Source: Clostridia bacterium
GTDB taxonomy: Bacteria > Bacillota > Clostridia > Oscillospirales > CAG-272
Assembly: GCA_017463765.1 (NCBI GenBank)
Contig: JAFTON010000054.1
Span: forward strand, 1-41,100
DNA length: 41,100 bases
Direction of reading: 5' to 3'
This document shows positions 1-9,469 of the stretch, in pieces. Position 1 is the first letter of the stretch; each line of letters opens with the position of its first letter. A program made the position numbers and the translations under genes. The notes beneath the pieces are model-generated. The model saw nothing but the letters and a program-made list of their open reading frames with translations, did not search any database and had not been told where the DNA came from.

Positions 1-424
1 CCTTCTCGGTACAGGTTGCTGCCTTACCGGGAACTACTTCCTCGGTATGACCAAGCGCTGCAATTTCTTCCTGTGCAAGAAGAATCTCATCACAAACGGA
101 ACACTTCTTTCCGTCCTTAAGACCCTTTTCGGTACAGGTTGCCGCCTTACCGGGAACTACTTCCTCAGTGTGTCCAAGTGCTGCAATTTCTTCCTGTGCT
201 ACAAGCGTCTCGTCACATACGGAGCACTTCTTACCGTCGGAAAGTCCCTTCTCGGTACAGGTTGCTGCATAACCGGGAACTACTTCCTCGGTATGACCGA
301 GCGCGGAAATTTCTTCCTGAGCTACGGTTACCTCGTTACAAACCGTACAGATTTTTCCTTCGGTATAACCTCCGGTTGTACAGGTTGCTGCCATGCCGGG
401 AATAATTTCCTCGGTATGTCCGAG
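1..424 (-). repeat. Tandem 123-bp coding repeat
   Basis: The same sequence recurs at a 123-bp period: the GGTACAGG motif lies near positions 8, 131 and 254, with a diverged copy near 377. Each unit encodes 41 residues with a CxxC pair. The edge-proximal copies are nearly identical and the one nearest the signal peptide is most diverged, which suggests recent unit duplication by recombination. The array continues past the window edge. Confidence 0.9.
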
Positions 425-601
425 AGCTTCACCCTCGGTTGCACCGCAGTCGGCACAGGTTTTAGGTGCCGTACAAGTAGCGTCTGTCCAATTATGTCCT
501 GTAATCATACAGGGAGATAATTGCTCTATAAAAGAGCATGAGGAGAGCGCTGCTATAATCACTAACAGTGCCACTAAAAGAACTATGCGTTTCGTTTTCA
601 T
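1..601 (-). CDS. CxxC tandem-repeat lipoprotein (3' end cut by window edge)
   Basis: The start is the ATG at 599-601, preceded by an AGGAGA ribosome binding site. A lipoprotein signal follows: a short basic N-terminus, a hydrophobic stretch and lipobox LSSC with Cys22. From about residue 60 the protein is a tandem array of 41-residue units. Each carries GHTEEVVPG, a Cys-Thr, and a Cys-x-x-Cys pair (for example CSVC) about ten residues later. The frame stays open to the window edge, so length and C-terminus are unknown. Such Cys-rich repeats are common in surface proteins of gut Clostridia; the paired cysteines could bind metal or form disulfides, which is inference. It is the last visible gene of cluster 1, 57 bp after the GH3 gene. 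No enzymatic domain is visible, and function is unknown. Confidence 0.85.
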   Translation of the reverse strand, partial: MKTKRIVLLVALLVIIAALSSCSFIEQLSPCMITGHNWTDATCTAPKTCADCGATEGEALGHTEEIIPGMAATCTTGGYTEGKICTVCNEVTVAQEEISALGHTEEVVPGYAATCTEKGLSDGKKCSVCDETLVAQEEIAALGHTEEVVPGKAATCTEKGLKDGKKCSVCDEILLAQEEIAALGHTEEVVPGKAATCTEK

Positions 602-658
602 GTTTTTTCTCCTTAAATATATTTTGAGTTTAACGAAAAACAAAATAATATGTGACCG

Positions 659-2935
659 TTACCACGGTCTGTATTTTTTAACAACGTCGTCAAAGTTTAT
701 TTTTCGGTTAATCTCGGAGTGATTGTTAAGATAGTCGACAAGCTCTTCCATCTGTTCAAAGGTGATATTGATATCTCCGTCACAAATGGTTACTCTGAGC
801 GCCTTAGAGTCGATCCAGAAAAGTCGTCTCTCAAAATCAGTAACGTCAATAGGCAACCCCTTTTCCGTCACGTATTTCTTGAATGCGTCGTTTTCAAAAA
901 GTATGCCTGCAGGGGTGTCAAGCGTGTATTTGTCGGGAACTTGCTTTTTTTGAAGATCTATGGGCTTCGCCTGAGCTTCAAACTTAATACCGTCAAGACG
1001 AACTGTAGCCATGTCAATTACCTTCTCGGTATTCAAAGCAACGTATACCTGATACTCGCCGTCCTCAAGCTCGAAGGAGTCCGTAAGGTCGCGATAAGAC
1101 TTTACGTCGTCAATATCAACCTCTACAGAAACCGACTCGGTAGCGCCTGCCTTGACAAATATCTTCTTAAAAGCCTTCAGCTCCTTTACCGGTCTGTAAA
1201 TATCAGAGCTTGATTTTCCAATATAAATCTCAATAACGTCCTCACCGGAGATATTGCTTTCATTTGTAACATTCAGCGATACGATGATTTTTTCTTCCTT
1301 TATTTCATAATTAAAGTCGGAATAAGAGAAGTTCGAATAGCTGAGACCGTATCCAAACGGTAGCATAAAGCCCTCATGGTTAAGGTCGTAATACCTATAA
1401 CCAACGTAAATATCGTCATAGTAATAGGTATGATAAATATCGCGTCTGGCATATTCCTCGTTAATGGGATTCTGGCTAAGCGAGGAAATCCATGTTTCAG
1501 GAAGTCTGCCACTGGGGTTGTGATATCCGTAAAGGTTGTTGAAAATCGCCTCCGACTGTCCCTCACCTGCAAGGTAGGTGATAAGCATCGACGTGGAGTT
1601 GGAGTAAACCTCCTCAACGTTAACCACACTGCCACTTACAAGCACTGTAGCAAAGCTTGTGAATGCTTCCTTTACCATCCTCAGCACCTCAATCTGCTGG
1701 GGACGAAGGTTGATGCTGCTTCTGTCAGCGCCCTCCGATTCATCACTCTGATACTGACCGAGGAACAATAGCACCTTGCCATATTTATCACGATACCCCG
1801 ACAGCTCCTCTAACGAGATGCTGACCTTATCCTCGTCATAGCACTCAAGGAAGTCGTAATCTATTCCTTTGGCATCAAGAACATCAAGGAAGGTGGTTTC
1901 CTTATAGGCGTTCACCCAACCACTTCCACCACCCACAAATCTTGAGTGATTTGCAAAGTATCCCAGTACCAAAACCTTGTCAGATGTGGATATAGGTAAA
2001 TAATTGTTGTCATTTTTTGCTAAAATTACCGTTTTATCGGCAACCTCAACTGCCCTGCAATGAAGCTCATCAAGATCAAGCTCATCGAGAGGAGATAGGT
2101 CACGGTACTTAAGAACAGTTCTGTTAATTTCATTATCAAGCTTGATCAAGTCCTCATCGTCAAAGGTCCTGCCATATCCTCTGTCCATATATTCATAGCT
2201 CATCTTGGAAAGAGGCATTTCGATGTTAAGACCTGTTCTGAAAGTAACCCCCTTATCGCTGACTGCGCACCAGTCGGACATTATCAGGCCCTCAAAACCG
2301 TATTCGCCACGTAGCTTCTTCTGAATGAGGTATTCCGACTCGTTAACGTAGACTCCGTTAACCTTGTTATATGAGGTCATTATAGACGAGGGCTTTGAAT
2401 ATTTCAGAATGTATTTAAATCCTCTTAAATAAATCTCGTTAAGTGCTCTTAATGAAACCTCACTGCTGTTGACGGTTCTGCCATGCTCCTGAGAGTTGCA
2501 GGCATAGTGCTTTACACAAGCACCGACACGGTTATCCTCGAGTCCGTTAACGTACTCGCCAGCAAGGACTCCGGTAAGAAAGGGATCTTCTGAAAAATAC
2601 TCAAAATTCCTTCCACACATAACGTACCGTTTTATATTGATACCCGGAGCTAACAAAACGTTGGTTTTGTGATGCAGACACTCCTTTGCAATAAGCTCGC
2701 CCGATCTATAACAGGCTTCCTTATCGAAGGAGGCAGCAAGTGCGCTGGGGGTTGGCATACAGACCGTTCTGATTACCTCATTCTGCTCTGTAAAGCCGTT
2801 TTTCGTTGGCTTCCTGAGGCCACTGGGGCCGTCGTTAAGCACCAGAACACCAGAAGGATCCTGATAGCTTGCGATTTCCCACGCAGAAAGCCCCGTAAGA
2901 TACTTGTATCTTGAAAATCTTTCTTTTTTATCCAT
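659..2935 (-). CDS. Glycoside hydrolase family 3 (beta-glucosidase/beta-xylosidase type)
   Basis: This 758-residue GH3 enzyme lacks a signal peptide, so it should act in the cytoplasm on imported oligosaccharides. The N-terminal barrel carries GRNFEYFSEDP (108-118), KHYACN (152-157) and MSDW, where Asp221 is the expected nucleophile. The C-terminal alpha/beta sandwich carries ESEGADR (399-405), a region that in many family members holds the acid/base Glu. A fibronectin III-like domain follows around 560-660, and a short tail ends the protein. The gene starts 2 nt after the upstream esterase stop with no good Shine-Dalgarno, so translational coupling is likely. GH3 members with this architecture are exo-beta-glycosidases (glucosidase, xylosidase, arabinofuranosidase); the neighbouring GH43 favours xylosidase activity, but the sequence alone does not decide. 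Confidence 0.93.
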   Translation of the reverse strand: MDKKERFSRYKYLTGLSAWEIASYQDPSGVLVLNDGPSGLRKPTKNGFTEQNEVIRTVCMPTPSALAASFDKEACYRSGELIAKECLHHKTNVLLAPGINIKRYVMCGRNFEYFSEDPFLTGVLAGEYVNGLEDNRVGACVKHYACNSQEHGRTVNSSEVSLRALNEIYLRGFKYILKYSKPSSIMTSYNKVNGVYVNESEYLIQKKLRGEYGFEGLIMSDWCAVSDKGVTFRTGLNIEMPLSKMSYEYMDRGYGRTFDDEDLIKLDNEINRTVLKYRDLSPLDELDLDELHCRAVEVADKTVILAKNDNNYLPISTSDKVLVLGYFANHSRFVGGGSGWVNAYKETTFLDVLDAKGIDYDFLECYDEDKVSISLEELSGYRDKYGKVLLFLGQYQSDESEGADRSSINLRPQQIEVLRMVKEAFTSFATVLVSGSVVNVEEVYSNSTSMLITYLAGEGQSEAIFNNLYGYHNPSGRLPETWISSLSQNPINEEYARRDIYHTYYYDDIYVGYRYYDLNHEGFMLPFGYGLSYSNFSYSDFNYEIKEEKIIVSLNVTNESNISGEDVIEIYIGKSSSDIYRPVKELKAFKKIFVKAGATESVSVEVDIDDVKSYRDLTDSFELEDGEYQVYVALNTEKVIDMATVRLDGIKFEAQAKPIDLQKKQVPDKYTLDTPAGILFENDAFKKYVTEKGLPIDVTDFERRLFWIDSKALRVTICDGDINITFEQMEELVDYLNNHSEINRKINFDDVVKKYRPW

Positions 2936-2937
2936 GA

Positions 2938-4779
2938 TTAATTAATAAGTGTACCAATCGCGAAATAAGAATCCGTATTTTCCTCTGCTCCATCAACAAT
3001 GCTTCCGTTTACGAAATAATTGTCGGAATCGATCCTGCCGGAAGAGGAGGAAGAAACGTTATTATAGTTAAAGCAAAGCTTGATAAGATCAGGATTTTTT
3101 ATTCCAAGATCCTCATAGCTTATATAAACCTCAAGGGTCATTCCGTCGGAGCTATCACCATTTACGAGTCCGTTAGTGGTTACGTGATATTCATAATCGG
3201 ATATCTTCTTGTTGTACAAAAGATTACCCAATGCCAGAACGGAGTCGGAAGCGTCAAGGCTGATGCCCGAGTCATAAACTCTGAGAAGGTTTGCAGCGCT
3301 TAAGCAGATTGTTTTTCTTGCTGCAGCGTCGCTGTCGGTAATATAGATAATGAAATCATCGTTGTTACCGTGCTGACCCATATCGCCCTTATGCCAATTC
3401 TCACCGTCTGTGAATATCTGGGAGTCCTTAACGTCGGCAGCGATATATAATCCCTTATCACCCTTGATTACGTATACCGTACCAAGACCGTCGGGAAGGC
3501 TGTTCGCCTTAGCGCTCGCGTACTCGGTAAGCTTACCGTCAACAAACGCCACGCTTTCACTCACGTTAATCTTAAGGCTGAATTCCTTAAGTCCCTCTGC
3601 CGTTTCAGCCTTAAAGCTGACCTCCTGCAGACCTGCCTTATTACAATCATAAGAGGAATACTCCTCTACCTTAAGATATCCCGAATAATAGTTTGTAAAG
3701 CTTGCCTTTACGTAATCCGGAAGCTCTACCTTAACACCGAGAGGAACATTAATGATCTCCTCATCAATACTCTTAACAACTCTGGTTTCGTTATATGAAG
3801 CGATCTCGGCTGCAATTCTGTTACCGAGAATATTGTTAGACTCTGCACCGAAATGCCAGGGCTCGAAGGTGTTGGTTGTAAGATCCCCAGTGCCTACAAG
3901 CGAAACGTTGTTCATAGATGAGGCAACGTCAGCCTGAATTTCTCTCAGAGTGTTAGAATAAGCTGCGCTGTTGGTAAGTGCCTCGGTGATAACCACCGGC
4001 ATCTCGCTGTTTTCAAAATATGCCCTGAAGTCATCAATAAAGTATCTGAGAGCCTTCTCATATATCGCCATATTGCTGTCAAACTTAGCATCCTGCTCAC
4101 CGTGTACGAATGCCATACCGTCAATTACAACGTCATAGCCAAGCTCAAGGAGCTCGTTTACTGCCCTGTCAACAAGGGCGTAAAGGTTGTTGGTAAGAGG
4201 GCCGGTTTCACTTCCCTTTGCTGTTTCGGAAGCCTGATCAAGATTAAGATAACCATTAGCCTCGCTGTCATTGATAAGTGAGGTAGAATACCAGTGATCA
4301 GTAAAGGTCGAACCACTTGCAGTATATTTAACGATAATGGTTTTGTAATCGGTATCAATCTTAGGATAAACCGAAGCGAGAGTCTGACCCATTCCGATCT
4401 CGGGTCCAAACTCGGTATAGAAATCACCATAGCCGGGCTCAAGAGGCTCGAAATATTTCGACTCGTCAATTCCGGGTATGTTACCAAGCTCACCCATGGG
4501 GAGACCGTCGGCAAGAATATCAACGTCCTCGTTAATTTCCTTATCCTCAGGCTTAAGATCATTTACAAGTGCCTTTCCACGTGCGCCCGACTGACCTGCA
4601 AGAACGATAATATGAACGGTGTTTGACTCATCTCTGACAGGATCCTTTCCACCGTCATTAGTACCCTCACCTGTTCCATCGCCGTTGTTTTCCTTGTCTC
4701 CACCGACACAGCCGGCTAAAACAAAGAGTGTTGAGCAAGCAAGAAAACAAATCAGTAAAAATGATATTATTCTTTTCAT
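2938..4779 (-). CDS. Surface lipoprotein esterase, SASA/CE6-like SGNH fold with CBM9-like C-terminus
   Basis: The start has an AGGAGG site 5 nt upstream. The signal peptide ends in lipobox LAGC with Cys24. A SASA-type (sialate O-acetylesterase / carbohydrate esterase 6-like) domain spans about 53-330: block I is LAGQSGARG with Ser64 as nucleophile candidate, HGEQD at 226-230 matches the family's HQGE-D block, and His309 (PWHFG) is the likely catalytic His. The usual Asn after the Ser (GQSN) is Gly here. An Ig-like segment (about 336-406) and a CBM9/DOMON-like domain (about 409-613) follow. It probably removes acetyl groups from a plant polysaccharide at the cell surface, before the neighbouring GH43 and the importer act. 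The exact substrate is inference. Confidence 0.85.
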   Translation of the reverse strand: MKRIISFLLICFLACSTLFVLAGCVGGDKENNGDGTGEGTNDGGKDPVRDESNTVHIIVLAGQSGARGKALVNDLKPEDKEINEDVDILADGLPMGELGNIPGIDESKYFEPLEPGYGDFYTEFGPEIGMGQTLASVYPKIDTDYKTIIVKYTASGSTFTDHWYSTSLINDSEANGYLNLDQASETAKGSETGPLTNNLYALVDRAVNELLELGYDVVIDGMAFVHGEQDAKFDSNMAIYEKALRYFIDDFRAYFENSEMPVVITEALTNSAAYSNTLREIQADVASSMNNVSLVGTGDLTTNTFEPWHFGAESNNILGNRIAAEIASYNETRVVKSIDEEIINVPLGVKVELPDYVKASFTNYYSGYLKVEEYSSYDCNKAGLQEVSFKAETAEGLKEFSLKINVSESVAFVDGKLTEYASAKANSLPDGLGTVYVIKGDKGLYIAADVKDSQIFTDGENWHKGDMGQHGNNDDFIIYITDSDAAARKTICLSAANLLRVYDSGISLDASDSVLALGNLLYNKKISDYEYHVTTNGLVNGDSSDGMTLEVYISYEDLGIKNPDLIKLCFNYNNVSSSSSGRIDSDNYFVNGSIVDGAEENTDSYFAIGTLIN

Positions 4780-4788
4780 TTTATCCTC

Positions 4789-6450
4789 CTATCTTCCCAG
4801 AATCACAATTTCATTAAGAGCGGCAGCCTGCTCGGTCTTAACGCAAATTACCACGTGATCTGCCCTGAAGGTATTGACAATCTCAACAGTAAAGGCGCTG
4901 TTCGGGAAAACAAACTCCGTCTCGTCATTCACGTATCTATCATAACAGAACTGGGGATAGAGAATTGCATTGCCGTTTCCAAAATCGATATACTCGATCT
5001 CACCAAGCACCTTGTCATAATAAGCACTGTTATAAATAGCAATACCACCGATCTCATACTCTTTATCAAACTTAAGCTCAATATAGGAGTATCCTGTGCC
5101 AAGAGAAACCTCTTTCGCTGCCTCGTCGTTAAGATTATAGCAGTCAACGATGTAATTATCGTTGATAGCACCGGCATTTGTCACGTTTTCGGATTTTACG
5201 GTAGCAAATGGTGCGATATTTTTATAGCTGCTTATTTCCTCGGGGAGAGGCTGAATTGAGTAGGTAGGACCGTTAGCAAAGGGAACACCGTTCTCATCAA
5301 AATGAATATAGTCGAATGCAAAATAACGCTTGGTATATCCCTTATTGCTGTCACGGTTCTGATGCGCGTGATAACCGATCATAATCTGGTCGCCCACCTT
5401 GAAGAAGCAGTGATGCGCAGTACCCGATGCAAAGCCTGCCCACTGATTGTAGAGGGGAGAGGTCGATACGTTAGTACCGGGATAACCGAGGAGCAGATTT
5501 GTCCATATGCTACCCGATTGATAGGGCTTCTCATATTTGCCAAGGGGAGAATCCGATACGGCATAGCAAACGTTGTAATACTTGTTCCAGCAACCGTTTA
5601 CCGAATAGGTCATATAATACTTGCCACCCGACTTGATAACAAAGGGAGCTTCGGCAATGGGAAGTCCCTCTCTGAACATCTCCCAGGTAAGAGGCTTCAG
5701 AATGGTGTTGGTAGAATTGAGCGCACCGGGCTCAACAATCTTGGTGTATGTAGACCAGTCAACCTCATAAGGATTCTTCATCTTAACACCTACGATATGC
5801 TGGTTTTCATTGCAGGCAACGCTGTAATACATATACATCTCGCCATCGTCATCAACGAAAACTGTAATATCAAGCACGTCAAAGTTCTGATTCTTATCTA
5901 AGAAAAGAGGCTCGGCAAGTCCGTTTACGCTTCCCTTCTGAATAGGCTCATACGGACCGAGGGGATTATCGGCTGCCACAACACTGTTACGGCGAATTCC
6001 CTTGCTGTCCTTTGCACTGTAATACATATAGTAAATACCGTCAAAGCAGTAAAGCTCGGGGGCATATATATCAGCCTTTGCCGCCTCCCAGCCGTCGAAG
6101 TTAGCGGGAGCGTAGACAGCCGTATGTCTTTCATAGTTAACGAAATCCTCTGTGGTGTAGCAATCGATAACGTTACCGTCTCTGTCACTGGTTCCGACAA
6201 TATAATACGTGCCCTCCTCCACATATACGTAGGGATCGGGGAGAGGTACACTGTCAAGCTTGTTTACATACCACATTGTCTCGTCGTAGGTAAGGCTCTC
6301 ACCATCGTAGGTAGAGGTGTGATCAACGTAGTCAACGTTCTCTTTAAGCTGTGACTCTACACTCTCGGGATAACCCTTATTACCACCACAAGAAGTCAAA
6401 ACAGAAAAAATCATAATAATTAATAATAATGTAGAAATAATTTTACGCAT
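4789..6450 (-). CDS. Surface lipoprotein GH43 with discoidin-like C-terminus
   Basis: I chose the ATG at 6450 over an in-frame ATG six codons upstream, because AGGAGG lies 7 nt before it and a clean lipoprotein signal follows (LTSC, Cys21). The GH43 five-blade propeller holds the expected triad: Asp72 in LPDPYVY (base), Asp194 in VLDITVF (pKa modulator) and Glu267 in AEAPFV (acid). YAPELY and the repeated YYMYYS blade motifs are also seen. The last ~140 residues look like an F5/8 (discoidin-type) carbohydrate-binding domain. GH43 members are mostly alpha-L-arabinofuranosidases, beta-xylosidases or arabinanases. Its place between the importer and the esterase fits debranching at the cell surface before uptake. 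The stop lies 9 nt before the esterase start. Confidence 0.93.
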   Translation of the reverse strand: MRKIISTLLLIIMIFSVLTSCGGNKGYPESVESQLKENVDYVDHTSTYDGESLTYDETMWYVNKLDSVPLPDPYVYVEEGTYYIVGTSDRDGNVIDCYTTEDFVNYERHTAVYAPANFDGWEAAKADIYAPELYCFDGIYYMYYSAKDSKGIRRNSVVAADNPLGPYEPIQKGSVNGLAEPLFLDKNQNFDVLDITVFVDDDGEMYMYYSVACNENQHIVGVKMKNPYEVDWSTYTKIVEPGALNSTNTILKPLTWEMFREGLPIAEAPFVIKSGGKYYMTYSVNGCWNKYYNVCYAVSDSPLGKYEKPYQSGSIWTNLLLGYPGTNVSTSPLYNQWAGFASGTAHHCFFKVGDQIMIGYHAHQNRDSNKGYTKRYFAFDYIHFDENGVPFANGPTYSIQPLPEEISSYKNIAPFATVKSENVTNAGAINDNYIVDCYNLNDEAAKEVSLGTGYSYIELKFDKEYEIGGIAIYNSAYYDKVLGEIEYIDFGNGNAILYPQFCYDRYVNDETEFVFPNSAFTVEIVNTFRADHVVICVKTEQAAALNEIVILGR

Positions 6451-6467
6451 AAGCAATCCTCCTACCA

Positions 6468-8504
6468 TCAGATTCTGTCGCCACAGCTATCGTCAAAGAT
6501 AAGGATTTTGTCCTTATTGAAAGCAAGTGTGGCTTCGGTATGAGGCTTTATCAGAGTGTTTGTTGAAATCTTCGCAATAATCTTTGCCCCTGCAAAATCG
6601 GCATGAACAAGAAGCTCGCTGCCTAGAAGCTCTACAATGTTTGCAGTCACCACAAATGCGTCGGTCTTGCTGCCTGTGAATTCCGAGTCGAGAACGATAT
6701 CCTCAGGTCTGATACCAACTCTGATAGGATGTCTGCCGTGTAATGCACTTTCGCATCTTTCAAGAAGATTATTTGCAACCTCGTAAAGATTATTAACGAA
6801 TTCAACGTCGGTGGAATTCAGGTTAACGTTAGACTTTACCTGCTTCTTATTTTTCTTGGGCTTCTGATAATACAGGGTATTGTCAACTACAAGCTCTTCC
6901 TTGCTGAATACCTGTGCATTATGAAGCATACCGATATCCTCTGCAGGAATTTTCTCAAATGCGAGAAGTGGCTCTCTTATTTTAAGAAGGAGCTTTCTGT
7001 CTGCTTTTGGCTGACCACTCTTCTGAGTTCTGAAGGCAGAAATCTGCGCCTTGACCTCATTTATGCAATCGGTATCCTTGGTGATTTCAATTATCTCATC
7101 AAGAGCACTTTCAAGTGCAGAGCCCTCATACTGACCGTCGGGATCGTAGATAAATCCGTCAAGCAGCTTCAATGCGTGCATCTTTTTGAAATCGGAAGAA
7201 TTAAGCATTCTGTTAAGCTCTATAATTTTTGCCTCATAGAAGGCGTTATGACGCTTGATCTGTTCCTCCGAGAGAGCTATCTCATAGCCGTTTTCAAATA
7301 CAAGCTTGCCGTTATCGTATTCTGCATCGAAAACGTTCATCGCAGGCGAGCCGATAAAGGTGGCAACGAAAATATTTCTCGGATTCTGATAGATTTCCTT
7401 CGGAGTTCCGATCTGCTGTACCCAACCCTTGCTCATAACAACGATCTTGGTAGCCATAGTCATAGCCTCAGTCTGATCGTGTGTTACGTAAATAGTGGTC
7501 GCGCCGATCTGCTCGTGAATTCTGACGATCTCGGAGCGCATCTGCACACGAAGCTTTGCATCAAGGTTGGAAAGCGGCTCGTCCATCAGGAACAGCTTCG
7601 CATTTCTTACGATAGCACGTCCGAGGGCAACACGCTGCATCTGACCACCCGAAAGCTCCTTAGGTCTTCTGTCAAGGTATGGACCGAGGTCGAGGATCTC
7701 CGCAGCCTCAAACACTCTTGTGCGAATCTCCTCCTTGCTCATCTTTACGTAGTGATACTGAATCTCTCCGTCCTTAATAAGACGGTATTCCTTATCAATC
7801 TTATAGCCCTTGGAAGAAAGCTTCGCCTTTTCCTCATCGGTTTTAGCCTTTGCAATTCTCTTAAAGCCCTCTACGTCGGAGACATTCGCCTTGCAAAGAA
7901 GCTTTGCTGCGGCATCACAAATTCCGAGCTTGGTTGCAACGTATTCAACAACCGTTCCGTAATTAAGTGCCTTGTCCTTTGCACTTTTGTGCGCCGAAAG
8001 AAATTCTTCCTTCCTGTTTTCAAGCACACCTACTGCCTGATCGTACGCCTTGGAAACCGTTGCCTCCATAGGTCTTTTATACTTACGGGCGCGAAGTGGG
8101 AAGGCAATGTTGTCGAATACGGTCATCTGAGGATAGAGCGCGTAGTTCTGGAATACCATGGAAATATCGCGATCCTTGCTGCTCGTATAGTTGGACAGCA
8201 CTTTATCTATGTATAAATAACCACTGGTAATATCCTCAAGTCCGGCGATCATACGCAGAGTTGTTGATTTACCACAACCGGAAGGACCAACCAGGACGAT
8301 AAAATCCTTTTCGGATATATCAATATTGAAGTCGTATACAGCCTGCACACCGTTAGGATAAATCTTATTAATATCCTTCAGGGATACGAAGGCATCTACT
8401 TCAGCATTGGCTATTTTATATCCACTTGTTTTTAATATTTTGCCTGCTTCCTTGACGGGAATTTCCATACTGCCGTCAACAGGCCTGTTATCTGTATTAA
8501 CCAT
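6468..8504 (-). CDS. CUT1 sugar ABC importer ATPase (MsmX/UgpC type) with two large insertions
   Basis: At 678 residues this is far longer than the usual 360-410 for MsmX/UgpC ATPases. All core motifs are intact: Walker A GPSGCGKST (73-81), Q-loop Gln119 in MVFQNYALYP, signature LSGGQ (284-288), Walker B LFLMDEP (304-310), D-loop SNLDAK and switch His342. Q-loop to signature is 165 residues against 75 in the ATPase encoded at 18566-19795, so the helical subdomain carries roughly 100 extra residues (about 142-255). A second insertion of about 165 residues (about 425-590) splits the TOBE region between the GYEIALSEEQ segment and IRVGIRPEDI; it is charged, predicted helical and has a Lys-rich stretch. 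It should energise the two permeases encoded just upstream. The intact motifs argue against a broken gene; the insertions may be regulatory. Confidence 0.93.
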   Translation of the reverse strand: MVNTDNRPVDGSMEIPVKEAGKILKTSGYKIANAEVDAFVSLKDINKIYPNGVQAVYDFNIDISEKDFIVLVGPSGCGKSTTLRMIAGLEDITSGYLYIDKVLSNYTSSKDRDISMVFQNYALYPQMTVFDNIAFPLRARKYKRPMEATVSKAYDQAVGVLENRKEEFLSAHKSAKDKALNYGTVVEYVATKLGICDAAAKLLCKANVSDVEGFKRIAKAKTDEEKAKLSSKGYKIDKEYRLIKDGEIQYHYVKMSKEEIRTRVFEAAEILDLGPYLDRRPKELSGGQMQRVALGRAIVRNAKLFLMDEPLSNLDAKLRVQMRSEIVRIHEQIGATTIYVTHDQTEAMTMATKIVVMSKGWVQQIGTPKEIYQNPRNIFVATFIGSPAMNVFDAEYDNGKLVFENGYEIALSEEQIKRHNAFYEAKIIELNRMLNSSDFKKMHALKLLDGFIYDPDGQYEGSALESALDEIIEITKDTDCINEVKAQISAFRTQKSGQPKADRKLLLKIREPLLAFEKIPAEDIGMLHNAQVFSKEELVVDNTLYYQKPKKNKKQVKSNVNLNSTDVEFVNNLYEVANNLLERCESALHGRHPIRVGIRPEDIVLDSEFTGSKTDAFVVTANIVELLGSELLVHADFAGAKIIAKISTNTLIKPHTEATLAFNKDKILIFDDSCGDRI

Positions 8505-8518
8505 TTATATACTCCCTA

Positions 8519-9469
8519 TTATCCTTTTATACCACTGCTGGACATACCCTCAATAATCTTATCCTGAGCAATAATATACATTACAAGCACGGGAAGAAGG
8601 CAGATAACACCACCTGCAAGCGCCGAGCCGATAAGATTGCTGGTTTTAGAGTTATTGATAATGTACGCCATACCTACCTGAAGTGTCCAGAGATCGTTAT
8701 CCTTTGCTCCGTAAAGCATCTGGGGCCAGATAAGATCGTTCCATCCACCCATAAAGCCGAACAGACCCTGAACGAACAGAACGGTTTTACCAAGAGGCAA
8801 AACGATCTTGTAGAAAATCTTGAAGTTGCTGTATCCATCCATTTTTGCCGATTCAATAAGATCCTTCGGTATCGATTCAAAGAATGTTTTTATCAGATAC
8901 ATTCCATACACGCCACCAAGACCCGGTATAATCAGAGCCAGAAGCGATCTGTTCAGTCCCATTGAATATACCATCGACTGATTTCCGACAGCAGTCGCAG
9001 CGCCGGGGATAATCATTGACGCTACTATAATTGCGAACAATAGATTTCTGTACTTAAAGTCTATGAAGGTGAAAGCATATGCTGCAAGAGATGCAACGAG
9101 CAGATACAAGAGAGTTCCACCGATTGCGCTGAAGCAGCTGTTTAAAAACCACCTTCCGATTTTATAATCCTGAACGGAATTGACCTGTCCGATTCCCTCA
9201 GGAAGCTTTCCGAGCAGGAGCATCTCATAGTTTTCCAGCGTGTAGCCACTGTGGGGATAAAAAAGCTCCTTGGGATACAGCATTGTATCCGAGTATCCTC
9301 TCAGCGAGCCGAAGAACATGATAATAAAGGGAGACATCCAGATAATGCAAAACAGAAGCAAAAATACAAATGCCACGATCTTGCCTACCTTGACGTTTCT
9401 TTTATCTCCGAACTCTTTCTTTTTGCGAAAGCCTATATACTGTTCTAAGGTTATCTGATTTCGTGCCAT
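8519..9469 (-). CDS. CUT1 ABC importer permease (MalG type)
   Basis: This 316-residue inner-membrane permease has about six predicted membrane segments. The cytoplasmic EAA loop lies at about 206-226 (IESAKMDGYSNFKIFYKIVLP), with the conserved Gly212 that docks on the ATPase. The N-terminal cytoplasmic part is about 30 residues, rich in Lys and Arg. GGAGG lies 10 nt before the ATG. The start overlaps the end of the MalF-type permease gene by 19 nt and the stop is 14 nt before the ATPase start, so the two permeases and the ATPase are almost certainly translated together as one importer. Confidence 0.95.
   Translation of the reverse strand: MARNQITLEQYIGFRKKKEFGDKRNVKVGKIVAFVFLLLFCIIWMSPFIIMFFGSLRGYSDTMLYPKELFYPHSGYTLENYEMLLLGKLPEGIGQVNSVQDYKIGRWFLNSCFSAIGGTLLYLLVASLAAYAFTFIDFKYRNLLFAIIVASMIIPGAATAVGNQSMVYSMGLNRSLLALIIPGLGGVYGMYLIKTFFESIPKDLIESAKMDGYSNFKIFYKIVLPLGKTVLFVQGLFGFMGGWNDLIWPQMLYGAKDNDLWTLQVGMAYIINNSKTSNLIGSALAGGVICLLPVLVMYIIAQDKIIEGMSSSGIKG

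Noticed and set aside
1..424. Regular repeats as a possible CRISPR array
   Set aside because: The 123-bp period has no unique spacers and translates into one continuous repeat protein with a signal peptide.
6921..8216. Plus-strand ORF of 431 codons
   Set aside because: It lies antisense inside the ABC ATPase gene, has no ribosome binding site and its translation is not protein-like; the ATPase motifs on the minus strand are unambiguous.
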